Assembly: GCA_030524435.1 (NCBI GenBank)
Contig: JAUNGS010000013.1
Coordinates: 1-46,245, forward strand
DNA from: Eubacterium sp.
GTDB taxonomy: Bacteria > Bacillota > Clostridia > Eubacteriales > Eubacteriaceae
Direction: 5' to 3'
Length of the DNA: 46,245 nt
Positions 23,710 through 31,925 of the stretch are shown in pieces (the first letter of the stretch is position 1; each line of letters begins with the position of its first letter). The position numbers were made by a program, and so were the translations under genes. The notes under the pieces are model-generated. The model was not told where the DNA came from, made no database searches, and saw only the letters and a program-made list of their open reading frames with translations.

Positions 23710-23806
23710 AAGCGTATTGTACCACAAAGCACATAAATTTCCTCTTTATTTTTATATAAATTATTGCTATCATTATCAACGTAGTTTAAATTAAGGAGAA
23801 CACGTT

Positions 23807-24130
23807 ATGGCACAGATCACGATTCTAAATTCAGGAAATTTTGAGGCGGAGGTTCTAGGCTACACCGACGGCCCCGTCATGATCGATTTCTGGGCGGAAT
23901 GGTGCGGCCCCTGCAAGGCCCTGCTTCCCATCATCGATGAGATCGCCGCTGAGCTGCCCTCAAATGTCAAAATTTGTAAGCTGAATGTGGACGAAAATAC
24001 CGAGCTGGCCCGCCAGTTCCGGGTTATGAGCATCCCCACCTGTATTTTCTTCAAGGACGGCGCCGAAACCGAACGTTTCGTCGGCAGCCGCGATAAGGGC
24101 GACTACATCGCAGCCTTAAAGGCCCTGTAG
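23807..24130 (+). CDS. trxA: Thioredoxin
   Basis: This 107-residue thioredoxin is a small cytoplasmic disulfide reductase. The active site WCGPC is at residues 32-36. The cis-proline loop is VMSIPT, and length and fold are standard. AAGGAGAA lies upstream of the ATG. The gene is transcribed alone on the plus strand, divergent from the decarboxylase gene, and ends at a long hairpin. No thioredoxin reductase gene is in the window. Confidence 0.95.
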   Translation: MAQITILNSGNFEAEVLGYTDGPVMIDFWAEWCGPCKALLPIIDEIAAELPSNVKICKLNVDENTELARQFRVMSIPTCIFFKDGAETERFVGSRDKGDYIAALKAL

Positions 24131-24203
24131 TTTTGGGGGAAAATTGCTCGCCATCAAAGATATAATCAAGGGATCCTTACCCGCCGATCCCTAAAAGAAA
24201 AAT

Positions 24204-24262
24204 GCCTGCTCAGACAGGGCGCCATCTAATTGGTGTGCGCTGCTGTCTGGCAGGCGTTTTTT
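24204..24262. terminator. Bidirectional terminator between trxA and LtaS-like gene 1
   Basis: A long imperfect hairpin (GCCTG..CAGACAG at 24204-24217 with CTGTCTG..CAGGC at 24243-24255) is followed by TTTTTT on the plus strand and a T-rich run on the minus strand. It separates convergent genes. Confidence 0.8.
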
Positions 24263-24272
24263 ATTTTTTGTT

Positions 24273-26420
24273 TTAAAAGGCCTCGGCCGGCGCAACCACC
24301 TTCAGTCCCTCGGGAATCTCGCCGTTTTTGGCGTCGTCACCGTAGGTTTCAGACTGGCTGGCCGCAGCGGCTGCCCGCTGTTCTGGCGTTCTCTGATCCT
24401 CAAGGGTGTAGAGGCCATAAAGCCGCTCCTCGGTGTCAAAGATATTGTTGTAGAGGATATTTTTGTAATCCGCGATGAGTTCTCGGTAGGGGTTTGTCTC
24501 GTCGTAGGTGTACCAATGCCCCTGACTGTCCATAACCCCCAGGCTGTTGATAACCGGAAGCGTCTCCCCGAGCTCCGCCAGATACCTGGTGTAGGCCGTC
24601 TCCTGAAGTCCCGTCTGGGAGAGTACCTTGGCCGCCAGGCTGTGGATGCTGAGGGCCTCATCCTGGGAGGCCTCCAGGGGATAATTGGCCCAGATAATAT
24701 AAGGTGTCTTGTACTTCTGCTGGAGCTCCTCCACAGACCAGTCCGCCTCGTCCTTTCCCATCAAAAGCTCGAGAAATTCCGGCTCCACCGTCCCCTGGTG
24801 ATCCCCAAACATCACGATGATGGTGGGCTCCTCCACCTGCTCAAAATAGCGAATCAGCTTCTCAAAATCCTGATCCGTTTTCCGCATGAGACTCAGGTAC
24901 TGCTCCGCCAGGGGATACTCACCCTCGTGGCCAGAAATAGTCACCGCCTCCAAATCGCTGGCGTCCTGATTGTAGCCGCCGTGGTTCTGGATCGTGACGT
25001 CAAAGGCGAAAAGGGGCTGATTCCCCTTGCTTTCAAAGCACTCAATGATCTTATCGTAGCTGGAGGCATCGCTGACGTAGGCCCCCCGGGTAACCTCGGC
25101 CCCGGCAAAGTACTCAATGGAGTAAAATTCCTGGAAACCTAAATCCTGATAAACTGTATCCCGGCTCCAGGCATCCCTGGCCCCGGGGTGCAGGGCCACC
25201 GTTTTGTAGTTCTGGGCATTGAGGCTCTGAACAAGGCTGGGGGAGCTTTCATCGACGTAGAGGAGATAGGGCCTGGCATTTTCCGGCAGAAAGGCCGTGG
25301 TGTTGCCCGTCAGAAAGCTGTACTCCGAGTCGCAGGTGCCTGCGCCGTAGACCGACACCGACAAATCGCCTTGGATGGTATTCTCCGTCAGGCTGTCTAT
25401 AAAATCACTCACCGGCAAATTGGTCTCAAAATCGCCGTAAACCCCGAAATCTCCCCAGGATTCGTTCATAATGGCAATGATGTTGGGGCTCTCGGGCTTT
25501 TCATCCGTACTCGATACCGCCTCCTCCTGCCTTATGCTCTCGGAAGTCAGGCCTCCCCGGCTGCCTTCAATGAGGGCGCCCGCCGTTGAATTTTCGTCGG
25601 CCAGTTCAGTTAGGCCTTCCTCAACCGCCGCCACAGAATAGCCCTCGGGGGTTTTGATCTGAAGCATTTTTAAATTGATACAGAAGGTGTAGGGGTAACC
25701 ATAGTATTGATCCCACCAGGCATTGTAAAATTTCTCTGTGTCCAGGGTCATAAAAAGGCTGACAGAGAGGGTCAGGCCCATAAAGGCTCCGAGGCGAATT
25801 TTTCTCGCCGTGTATTTTTCCGCCGGCGGCTGGGCCTTTGCCGCCCAGCAAATCAGCGCCGCAAACTCCAGGGCCATCATGGTCAGGGTGCCGTCCCAGA
25901 AAAAGCTGTAGCTGCCGGCCACATCCATGGCCGTCCCCGCCGAAATAATATCCGTGGGCAAAAAAGAGGATCCCCGGAAGTGATTGACGAAGTAGTTGAC
26001 CAGGGACACCCCCAGGCTAAAGACGCCGCCGGCGATAATCGCCGGCCGCACCCGCCCGATGACCACGTAAAAAAACAGATAGGGCAGAAGACAACAGCCC
26101 CAGTTTAAGAAATAGGTGACAGGCTCATCAGTGCTGACAAAGGGCGCCGTCTGGGACATTTGGTAGAGCACCGAGGAGAAGCCCGAGGCCATCAGCACAA
26201 GCAGCACCTGCCACAGATAAGCCATCCGCCCGCCGCATTTAATTTTAAGCAGCACCGCCAGCCCTATGGCGATAATGGCCAGGGCCGACGAGCTGTGATA
26301 ATAGGCGCTGGTTTCTGCCCTGCGAAAACAGATCACCATAAAAATAGTTAAAAGGACACTGAGAGCAATTGCTGCAACAATACGTTTTTTGCTCGTCGTG
26401 ATTTCCATCGCTGTATCCAA
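24273..26420 (-). CDS. LtaS-like sulfatase-fold phosphoglycerol transferase 1
   Basis: This protein (715 residues from the TTG start) has five or so N-terminal membrane helices and an extracellular sulfatase-fold domain, like lipoteichoic acid synthase (LtaS). LtaS polymerises glycerol phosphate outside the membrane. The metal and nucleophile motifs are visible: Glu in IIAIMNESWGD (about E320), Thr in GAGTCDSEYSF (about T362) and the Asp-His pair in VMFGDHQG. I chose TTG at 26420: GGAGG lies seven bases upstream, and the extended -10 at 26449-26457 makes upstream starts untranscribed. The C-terminus has an Ala/Gln-rich tail. It is about 70 bases longer at both ends than needed for the fold. 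It could also be an MdoB-type or other polymer transferase. Confidence 0.85.
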   Translation of the reverse strand: MDTAMEITTSKKRIVAAIALSVLLTIFMVICFRRAETSAYYHSSSALAIIAIGLAVLLKIKCGGRMAYLWQVLLVLMASGFSSVLYQMSQTAPFVSTDEPVTYFLNWGCCLLPYLFFYVVIGRVRPAIIAGGVFSLGVSLVNYFVNHFRGSSFLPTDIISAGTAMDVAGSYSFFWDGTLTMMALEFAALICWAAKAQPPAEKYTARKIRLGAFMGLTLSVSLFMTLDTEKFYNAWWDQYYGYPYTFCINLKMLQIKTPEGYSVAAVEEGLTELADENSTAGALIEGSRGGLTSESIRQEEAVSSTDEKPESPNIIAIMNESWGDFGVYGDFETNLPVSDFIDSLTENTIQGDLSVSVYGAGTCDSEYSFLTGNTTAFLPENARPYLLYVDESSPSLVQSLNAQNYKTVALHPGARDAWSRDTVYQDLGFQEFYSIEYFAGAEVTRGAYVSDASSYDKIIECFESKGNQPLFAFDVTIQNHGGYNQDASDLEAVTISGHEGEYPLAEQYLSLMRKTDQDFEKLIRYFEQVEEPTIIVMFGDHQGTVEPEFLELLMGKDEADWSVEELQQKYKTPYIIWANYPLEASQDEALSIHSLAAKVLSQTGLQETAYTRYLAELGETLPVINSLGVMDSQGHWYTYDETNPYRELIADYKNILYNNIFDTEERLYGLYTLEDQRTPEQRAAAAASQSETYGDDAKNGEIPEGLKVVAPAEAF

Positions 26421-26448
26421 AAAATAACCTCCATCCTGATAGGCAGTT

Positions 26449-26457
26449 ATTATATCA
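26449..26457 (-). promoter_or_regulatory. Extended -10 promoter of LtaS-like gene 1
   Basis: TGATATAAT on the minus strand. The leader that follows closely resembles that of the second LtaS-like gene, including the GGATGGAGGTT ribosome-binding segment and TTGGATACA start. Confidence 0.6.
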
Positions 26458-26529
26458 TTTTTCACTATAATTTACATCTAAATTTTGCAAAATGTTAAAA
26501 GCAGGTTAAGTATTTTAAAAAATCCCGCT

Positions 26530-26562
26530 AAAAAAGCACCTGGCTGCACACCAGATGCTTTT
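26530..26562 (-). terminator. Terminator after LtaS-like gene 2
   Basis: AAAAGCACCTGG (26532-26543) pairs with CCAGATGCTTTT (26551-26562), with one mismatch. On the minus strand the stem runs into a T tract (26530-26535). Confidence 0.75.
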
Positions 26563-26570
26563 GATTTCAA

Positions 26571-28643
26571 TTACATCAGCCTTCCCTGCTCCGCCCTGTC
26601 AAAATCGTACCAGGGTTCCTCCTCGGTACTGTCCTCCTGGATGAAATAGAGCTGATCCTGCCGGTTTTCCTTGTCGAAAATATTATTGTAGAGGATGCGC
26701 TGATAGGTCAGAATTTCCTCGTTGTAGGGATTGTCTTCGCCGTAGGCGTAGTTGTTGCCCTGGGCGTCCACCACCCCCTGGCTGTTGACAACCGGCAGCT
26801 CTTTGGCCAGGGCCGACAGATAGCGGTTGTAATCCGTCTGCTCAAGTCCCGTCTGGTCAAGCAGGTAGGAGGCCAGGTTCTGAACACTCATCAGCCGACC
26901 CTCCTGGCTGTTCAGAGGATAATTGGCCCAGATGACGTAGGGGGTCTGGTAGGTGCGCTGAAGCTCCTCCAAGGTCCACTCCTCCTGGGGCTTGCCGATG
27001 ACCTCCTCGTAAAACTCCGTCTCAATTTTCGCCTGGTGATCCCCAAACATGACGATGATGGTGGGCTCCTCCACCCCCTCAAAGTAGGTGACCAGCTTCT
27101 CAAAGGCCTGGTCGGAGTTGTGGATCAGGCTAAGGTATTGCTCGGTTAAGGGATACTCCCCTTCCATTCCCTCAAGCCTGACAATGTCCAGATCGCTGGC
27201 ATCAAGATAGTAGGGCCCGTGATTTTGGATCGTCACATCAAAAACAAATAAAGGCTGTCCCGACAGCTTATGTTCGTAAATATCAATAATCTGATCATAG
27301 GTTGACTCATCACTGACATAGAGACCACGCGTCATTTTTGCATTGATAAAGTTTTCTGCACTATAGAAAGCCTTAAATCCAAAATCTCCATAGACATTAT
27401 CTCGATTCCAGGCCGTTCTGACCCCTGGATGAATGGCTTCACTGTGATACCCCTGGGCATTGAGGGTTGAAACTAAGCTGGGTGCCCCTTCCTTTACATA
27501 AAGCTGATAAGGCCTGGTGTTTTCCGGCAAAAAAGCGGTGGTATTGCCCGTCAAAAAGCTGTACTCAGAGTCACAGGTGCCGCCGCCAAAGACGGATACA
27601 GCGAGATTTCCTTGAATACTGCTGCCTTCCAGGCTATCTAAAAACGGTGTCACTGGCATATTGGTCTCAAAGTCTCCCACCGTTGCCATATCGCTGAAGG
27701 ATTCGTTCATAATGGCGATGATGTTGGGTTTTTCAGGCTTTTCGCTATTTTCCTCTTCTGATGCCCTTTCGTCATCACCCCGATCTGTCAGAATCAAATT
27801 CTCATCAGAAAATTTATCCTTCTCCTCCAGCTGATTCATTTCCTGGGCTATCCGAAAAGCATTATAGTCTTCTGGCACCTCCGTGTGCAGCATTTTAATA
27901 TTGATAGCAAAGGTATAGGCGTAACCATTGGCAAACTCATTCCAGGAATCGTAATACCTTTCACTATTCAGCTGCATAAATAGGCACACCGACAGCGTCA
28001 GCCCCACCATGGTTCCCAAACGCACCTTTCTGCCCAAAACCTTGTCTTGAAATTTTGCACTGCCCTTAAGGGCCCAGAACAGCAATGCGATAAATACAAT
28101 GGTCATCAGCGTCAGGGGGCCGCTCCATTCTAAGGTGTAGTTTTCTGACACATCCATAGCTGTCTTTACCGAAAAAAAATCTGTATATAAAAGCGATGTT
28201 CCTCTGAATAGACGGATAAAATAATTGGCAATCGCCAAAAGGTACAAAATTCCACCGCCCAAAACCATGGACAGCCTCGGTCTCCCCGATACTATAAAGA
28301 AAAAAACATAGGGTGCTGTACAGCAAATCCAATTCAGGAAGAAAACCTCTGGCTGTAAAATAAAGGGCTGTCCCTGAGACATCTGGAAAATCGTAAAGGA
28401 AAATCCCGCACAAGACATAAATAACAGGACATTCCACAGCCCTGCCATACGCCCACTGCATTTTATATAAAACAAAGCTGCCAACGCTGCCATGACAATA
28501 GCAAAGGTCACAGCTCCCATAAAATAGGTATCCATCTCATAATATTGACAGCTCACCGCAAGTCCGTAGCACATCAGGGCTATCGTCAGCACCGCCGCCA
28601 AAGCGCGCCACTTGCTGGTTTTAATGGTTATCAATGTATCCAA
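26571..28643 (-). CDS. LtaS-like sulfatase-fold phosphoglycerol transferase 2
   Basis: This 690-residue paralogue of the neighbouring LtaS-like protein has the same layout: N-terminal membrane helices and an extracellular sulfatase-fold domain. The same residues are present, with Glu in IMNESFSDMA, Thr in GGGTCDSEYSF and Asp-His in VMFGDHQAK. The start is probably TTG at 28643, with GGAGG eight bases upstream; the ATG at 28658 lies inside that site. The 3' third (about 26571-27240) is G+C-rich like the neighbours, while the 5' two thirds (about 27240-28643) falls to roughly 33-48 percent in lines I counted. This hints at gene conversion or different ancestry. It is separately transcribed from gene 1. 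Confidence 0.85.
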   Translation of the reverse strand: MDTLITIKTSKWRALAAVLTIALMCYGLAVSCQYYEMDTYFMGAVTFAIVMAALAALFYIKCSGRMAGLWNVLLFMSCAGFSFTIFQMSQGQPFILQPEVFFLNWICCTAPYVFFFIVSGRPRLSMVLGGGILYLLAIANYFIRLFRGTSLLYTDFFSVKTAMDVSENYTLEWSGPLTLMTIVFIALLFWALKGSAKFQDKVLGRKVRLGTMVGLTLSVCLFMQLNSERYYDSWNEFANGYAYTFAINIKMLHTEVPEDYNAFRIAQEMNQLEEKDKFSDENLILTDRGDDERASEEENSEKPEKPNIIAIMNESFSDMATVGDFETNMPVTPFLDSLEGSSIQGNLAVSVFGGGTCDSEYSFLTGNTTAFLPENTRPYQLYVKEGAPSLVSTLNAQGYHSEAIHPGVRTAWNRDNVYGDFGFKAFYSAENFINAKMTRGLYVSDESTYDQIIDIYEHKLSGQPLFVFDVTIQNHGPYYLDASDLDIVRLEGMEGEYPLTEQYLSLIHNSDQAFEKLVTYFEGVEEPTIIVMFGDHQAKIETEFYEEVIGKPQEEWTLEELQRTYQTPYVIWANYPLNSQEGRLMSVQNLASYLLDQTGLEQTDYNRYLSALAKELPVVNSQGVVDAQGNNYAYGEDNPYNEEILTYQRILYNNIFDKENRQDQLYFIQEDSTEEEPWYDFDRAEQGRLM

Positions 28644-28672
28644 TATAACAACCTCCATCCTAACAAGAAGCT

Positions 28673-28681
28673 ATTATAACA
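28673..28681 (-). promoter_or_regulatory. Extended -10 promoter of LtaS-like gene 2
   Basis: TGTTATAAT on the minus strand, with no strong -35 hexamer. It is at nearly the same distance from the TTG start as in gene 1. Confidence 0.6.
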
Positions 28682-28746
28682 TGCCTGCAGAGCCTTGAAC
28701 AGAACATTTTACCTTTTTATATTATTTTTTACCCAGATAAGCCCAT

Positions 28747-28776
28747 AAAAAAAACGAGACAGTCGAAACTGTCTCG
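28747..28776 (-). terminator. Terminator after metG
   Basis: CGAGACAGT (28755-28763) and ACTGTCTCG (28768-28776) form a perfect stem with a four-base loop. On the minus strand it is followed by eight Ts (28747-28754). Confidence 0.9.
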
Positions 28777-28838
28777 AAAAAGTCTAACTTTTTGGGGTCA
28801 CCTCAGTGACTGCTCTGTTTTCAATATAGACTGTACGA

Positions 28839-30776
28839 TTATCTTACCTCGCCGCCGGCGGGAATACCCTCCACGGTGATGACGCTGAGCTTCTTGCCTT
28901 TGATGGCCGAGAGGATCATGCCGTTGGATTCCACGCCCCTCAGGGTTACCGGCTTGAGATTGGTGCAGACCACCACCTTCTTGCCGATGAGATCCTCGGG
29001 GGCGTAATATTTGGCAATACCAGAAACCACCTGGCGTTCCTCCTTGCCCAGATTCAGCTTAAAGACCAGCAGTCTGTCGGCGTCGGGATGGGGCTTGCAG
29101 TCCACCACCTCGGCCACCTTGAGCTTGACCTTGGCAAAATCGTCGATGGTGATGAGTCCCTCGGGGACGTCTGCCGCCTGCTTTTTATCACCCTTGTCCT
29201 GTTTCTTTTCCTTAGCTGGTGCAGCAGCTGTCTCCTTTTTAACCTCGATCCTCGGGAACAAGGGCTCGCAGCGCTCAACCTGAACACCCTCGGGATAGCC
29301 GCCAAAGTGCTGGATGCTCTCCCAGGTTCTTTTATCCTGGGGAACCTTGAGCTCATCGGCAATCTGCCTGCCGGTGCTTGGCATAAAGGGCGTCACCAGC
29401 ACAGAGATGATCCTCAAAGACTCGGTGAGATTGTACATCACCTGGGCCAGTCTGGCCTTTTTGCCCTCGTCCTTGATGAGCACCCAGGGTTCGGTTTCAT
29501 CGATGTACTTGTTGGTTCTGGACACCAGCTTCCAGATGCTCTCCAGGGCCCGGCTGAGATCCAGCTTATCCACATAGGCTTCCACCTCCGCCGGGGTGGC
29601 CTCGGCCAGCTGCTTTAGATCGGCATCGAAATCACCGGCTTCCCGCTCTGTGGGGATTACCCCGTCGAAGTACTTCACCGTCATGGCCACGGTACGGCTT
29701 AAGAGATTGCCCAAATCGTTGGCCAGATCGGAGTTGATGTGGCTGATGAGCAGATCCTCGTTGTAGATCCCGTCGGCGCCGTAGGTCATCTCTCTCAGCA
29801 CGTGGTAGCGCAGGGCGTCAACCCCGTATTTTTCGGCTAATTCCACCGGATCCACCACGTTGCCCACGGACTTGGACATCTTGCCGCCCTTTAACAGAAT
29901 CCAGCCGTGGCCGTAGACCCGTTTTGGCAGCGGCAGATCCAGGGCCATGAGAATGATGGGCCAGTAGATGGTGTGGAAGCGGATGATATCCTTGCCCACC
30001 ATGTGGACGTTGGCCGGCCAGTATTTGTCCATGAGCTGGGGCTTGTCGTTTAAATACCCCAGGGCCGACAGGTAGTTGGGCAGGGCGTCGATCCAGACGT
30101 AGACCACGTGACCGGGGTCGAAGTCCACCGGAACACCCCAGGTGAAGGAGGTTCTGGAGACGCAGAGATCCTGGAGCCCAGGCTTGATGAAATTGTTGAT
30201 CATCTCATTTTTCCGGGATTCAGGCTGAATGAAATCCGGGTGGGCTTCGATGTACTCGAGGAGACGGTCGGCATATTTGGACATTTTAAAGAAATAGGCT
30301 TCCTCCGAGGCCTTTTCCACAGGGCGGCCGCAGTCGGGACATTTGCCGTCTGCCAGCTGGGTTTCCGTCCAGAAGGATTCACAGGGGGTGCAGTACCATC
30401 CCTCGTACTTACCCTTGTAGATATCCCCCTGATCGTAGAGCTTTCTGAAGATTCTCTGGATGGTCTTCTCGTGGTCGGGATCCGTGGTGCGGATAAACTG
30501 ATCGTAGTCGATGTCCATCAGCTGCCAGAGCTTTTTGATTCTGGACACCACGTCATCCACGTAGGCCTGGGGCGTCACCCCGGCCTCCTCGGCCACCTTC
30601 TGAATCTTCTGGCCGTGCTCGTCGGTGCCGGTGAGCATGTAGGCGTCGTAGCCCGTCAGCTTTTTAAAACGCTTGATCGTATCGGCAGCCACCGTGGTGT
30701 AGGTGTGGCCGATGTGCAGATCGCTGCTGGGATAGTAGATCGGCGTCGTGATGTAAAATGTTTTTTTCTCTTCCAT
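28839..30776 (-). CDS. metG: Methionyl-tRNA synthetase
   Basis: This 645-residue class I synthetase charges tRNA-Met. The HIGH-like motif is DLHIGHTYTT, the KMSKS loop is GGKMSKSVGN, and a zinc knuckle (CTPCESFWTETQLADGKCPDC) lies in the connective domain. After a Lys/Ala-rich linker, an EMAP/Arc1p-type tRNA-binding domain (about residues 550-645) closes the protein and mediates dimerisation in the family. The ATG at 30776 is preceded by GAGGAAAAAG. Expression is controlled by a T-box leader (30780-31052) that reads uncharged tRNA-Met. The gene follows rsmI, with the T-box promoter overlapping the gap, and ends at a strong hairpin. Confidence 0.97.
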   Translation of the reverse strand: MEEKKTFYITTPIYYPSSDLHIGHTYTTVAADTIKRFKKLTGYDAYMLTGTDEHGQKIQKVAEEAGVTPQAYVDDVVSRIKKLWQLMDIDYDQFIRTTDPDHEKTIQRIFRKLYDQGDIYKGKYEGWYCTPCESFWTETQLADGKCPDCGRPVEKASEEAYFFKMSKYADRLLEYIEAHPDFIQPESRKNEMINNFIKPGLQDLCVSRTSFTWGVPVDFDPGHVVYVWIDALPNYLSALGYLNDKPQLMDKYWPANVHMVGKDIIRFHTIYWPIILMALDLPLPKRVYGHGWILLKGGKMSKSVGNVVDPVELAEKYGVDALRYHVLREMTYGADGIYNEDLLISHINSDLANDLGNLLSRTVAMTVKYFDGVIPTEREAGDFDADLKQLAEATPAEVEAYVDKLDLSRALESIWKLVSRTNKYIDETEPWVLIKDEGKKARLAQVMYNLTESLRIISVLVTPFMPSTGRQIADELKVPQDKRTWESIQHFGGYPEGVQVERCEPLFPRIEVKKETAAAPAKEKKQDKGDKKQAADVPEGLITIDDFAKVKLKVAEVVDCKPHPDADRLLVFKLNLGKEERQVVSGIAKYYAPEDLIGKKVVVCTNLKPVTLRGVESNGMILSAIKGKKLSVITVEGIPAGGEVR

Positions 30777-30779
30777 CTT

Positions 30780-31052
30780 TTTCCTCTCTTTCAAAAAAAT
30801 AAAAGAGGCCTCCATAAGGACGAAGACCTCGTGTTACCACCTTAATTCCCGTATTCCTCGCGAAATACGGCTCGTGAACAAAATTTGTTCCGCCTTTAAC
30901 GCCGGCTATGCGTCACGGGCTAAGCTGCGCCTCACCCGCGCTGTTCAGAGGCCATCTTCCCCCTTCCTTCCACCGCCGGCTTTCACCTGTCCCGGCTCTC
31001 TTTAGGCTTCCGGAAGACGTACTCTTCTCGTCATCACATTTATCATCTTTAG
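30780..31052 (-). ncRNA. T-box riboswitch (Met) upstream of metG
   Basis: On the minus strand the leader contains the T-box core AAGGTGGTAACACG (30830-30843), whose UGGU can pair with the ACCA end of tRNA-Met. A terminator hairpin follows (30805-30813 with 30822-30830) and then a T run (30793-30804). Upstream is a stem I with a GAGAGCCGGGACAGG segment and a specifier ATG at 30953-30955 just before GCCTCTGAAC. AUG is the methionine codon, matching the downstream gene. Uncharged tRNA-Met should favour antitermination and raise metG expression. Confidence 0.92.
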
Positions 31053-31057
31053 GCTTT

Positions 31058-31085
31058 ATTATACAGCATGAAAAAAAAATTGCAA
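31058..31085 (-). promoter_or_regulatory. Promoter of the T-box leader and metG
   Basis: On the minus strand TTGCAA (31080-31085), 16-base spacer, TATAAT (31058-31063). It touches the 3' end of rsmI. Confidence 0.65.
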
Positions 31086-31086
31086 G

Positions 31087-31917
31087 CTATCTTTTAATTT
31101 GATTGTAAATTTCCCGCTTGCTGACACCCCGATCCCTGGCCACCTGCTTCATGGCCTCCTTCTCCGTCATGCCTTCGGACAGATAATGGGCCAGATGTGT
31201 CTCCAGAGAAAGCTCGGTCAAATCCTCCGCCGCTGCTGTTCTGCCGTCGCCGCCGGCAATCACCAGCACAAACTCTCCCTTGGGGGGATGCTCCTGATAG
31301 TAGGCCAGATGCTCAGCCACGGTTCCCCGGCGGGTTTCCTCGTAGCGCTTGGTGATTTCCCGGGAAATACTCATGGGCCGTTCCGGAATGACCTGGGCCA
31401 TGGCCTCCAGGGTTTTTACCAGGCGATGGGGCGTCTCGTAGAGAATCACCGTGTCCTTCGAGGCGGCGATCTTTTCAATCCCTGCCCGGATCTCCTTGCT
31501 CTGCTTGCCCAAAAAGCCCATGAAGGTAAAGCTGCCGGCGTCCAAGGCCGAGAGCACCAGGGCGCAGAGACCGGCGTTGGGGCCCGGCACCACCTCCACG
31601 GGGATATTCGCCTCTGCGCACCGGCCGATGATCACCGCCCCGGGATCTGAAATCACCGGCATGCCGGCGTCGCTGACCAGGGCGATCTCCTTCCCCGCCT
31701 TGAGCAGGGCGATGAGCTTGTCGCTTTCGCTCTGCTCGTTGTGCTGGTGATAGGCGATCAAATGCTTTTTAATTTCAAAATGATTCAAAAGCTTGACGGT
31801 GTGGCGGGTATCCTCGGCAGCGATGCAGTCCACCGCCTTGAGGATTCTCAGCCCCCGCAGGGTCATGTCCTCCAGGTTGCCGATGGGAGTGCCCACAATA
31901 TAAAGTTTGCCTTCCAT
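31087..31917 (-). CDS. rsmI: 16S rRNA (cytidine1402-2'-O)-methyltransferase
   Basis: This 276-residue enzyme of the tetrapyrrole-methylase fold methylates the ribose of C1402 in 16S rRNA. Recognisable segments are the N-terminal LYIVGTPIGNLEDMTLR, AAEDTRHTVKLL and the glycine-rich ALVSDAGMPVISDPG. The length is normal. It begins eight bases after the dnaB coding region, with the dnaB stop TAG forming part of its TAGGAGG ribosome-binding site. It is probably co-transcribed with dnaB. In Bacillus the homologue yabC also lies near metS. Confidence 0.93.
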   Translation of the reverse strand: MEGKLYIVGTPIGNLEDMTLRGLRILKAVDCIAAEDTRHTVKLLNHFEIKKHLIAYHQHNEQSESDKLIALLKAGKEIALVSDAGMPVISDPGAVIIGRCAEANIPVEVVPGPNAGLCALVLSALDAGSFTFMGFLGKQSKEIRAGIEKIAASKDTVILYETPHRLVKTLEAMAQVIPERPMSISREITKRYEETRRGTVAEHLAYYQEHPPKGEFVLVIAGGDGRTAAAEDLTELSLETHLAHYLSEGMTEKEAMKQVARDRGVSKREIYNQIKR

Positions 31918-31925
31918 GAAACCTC

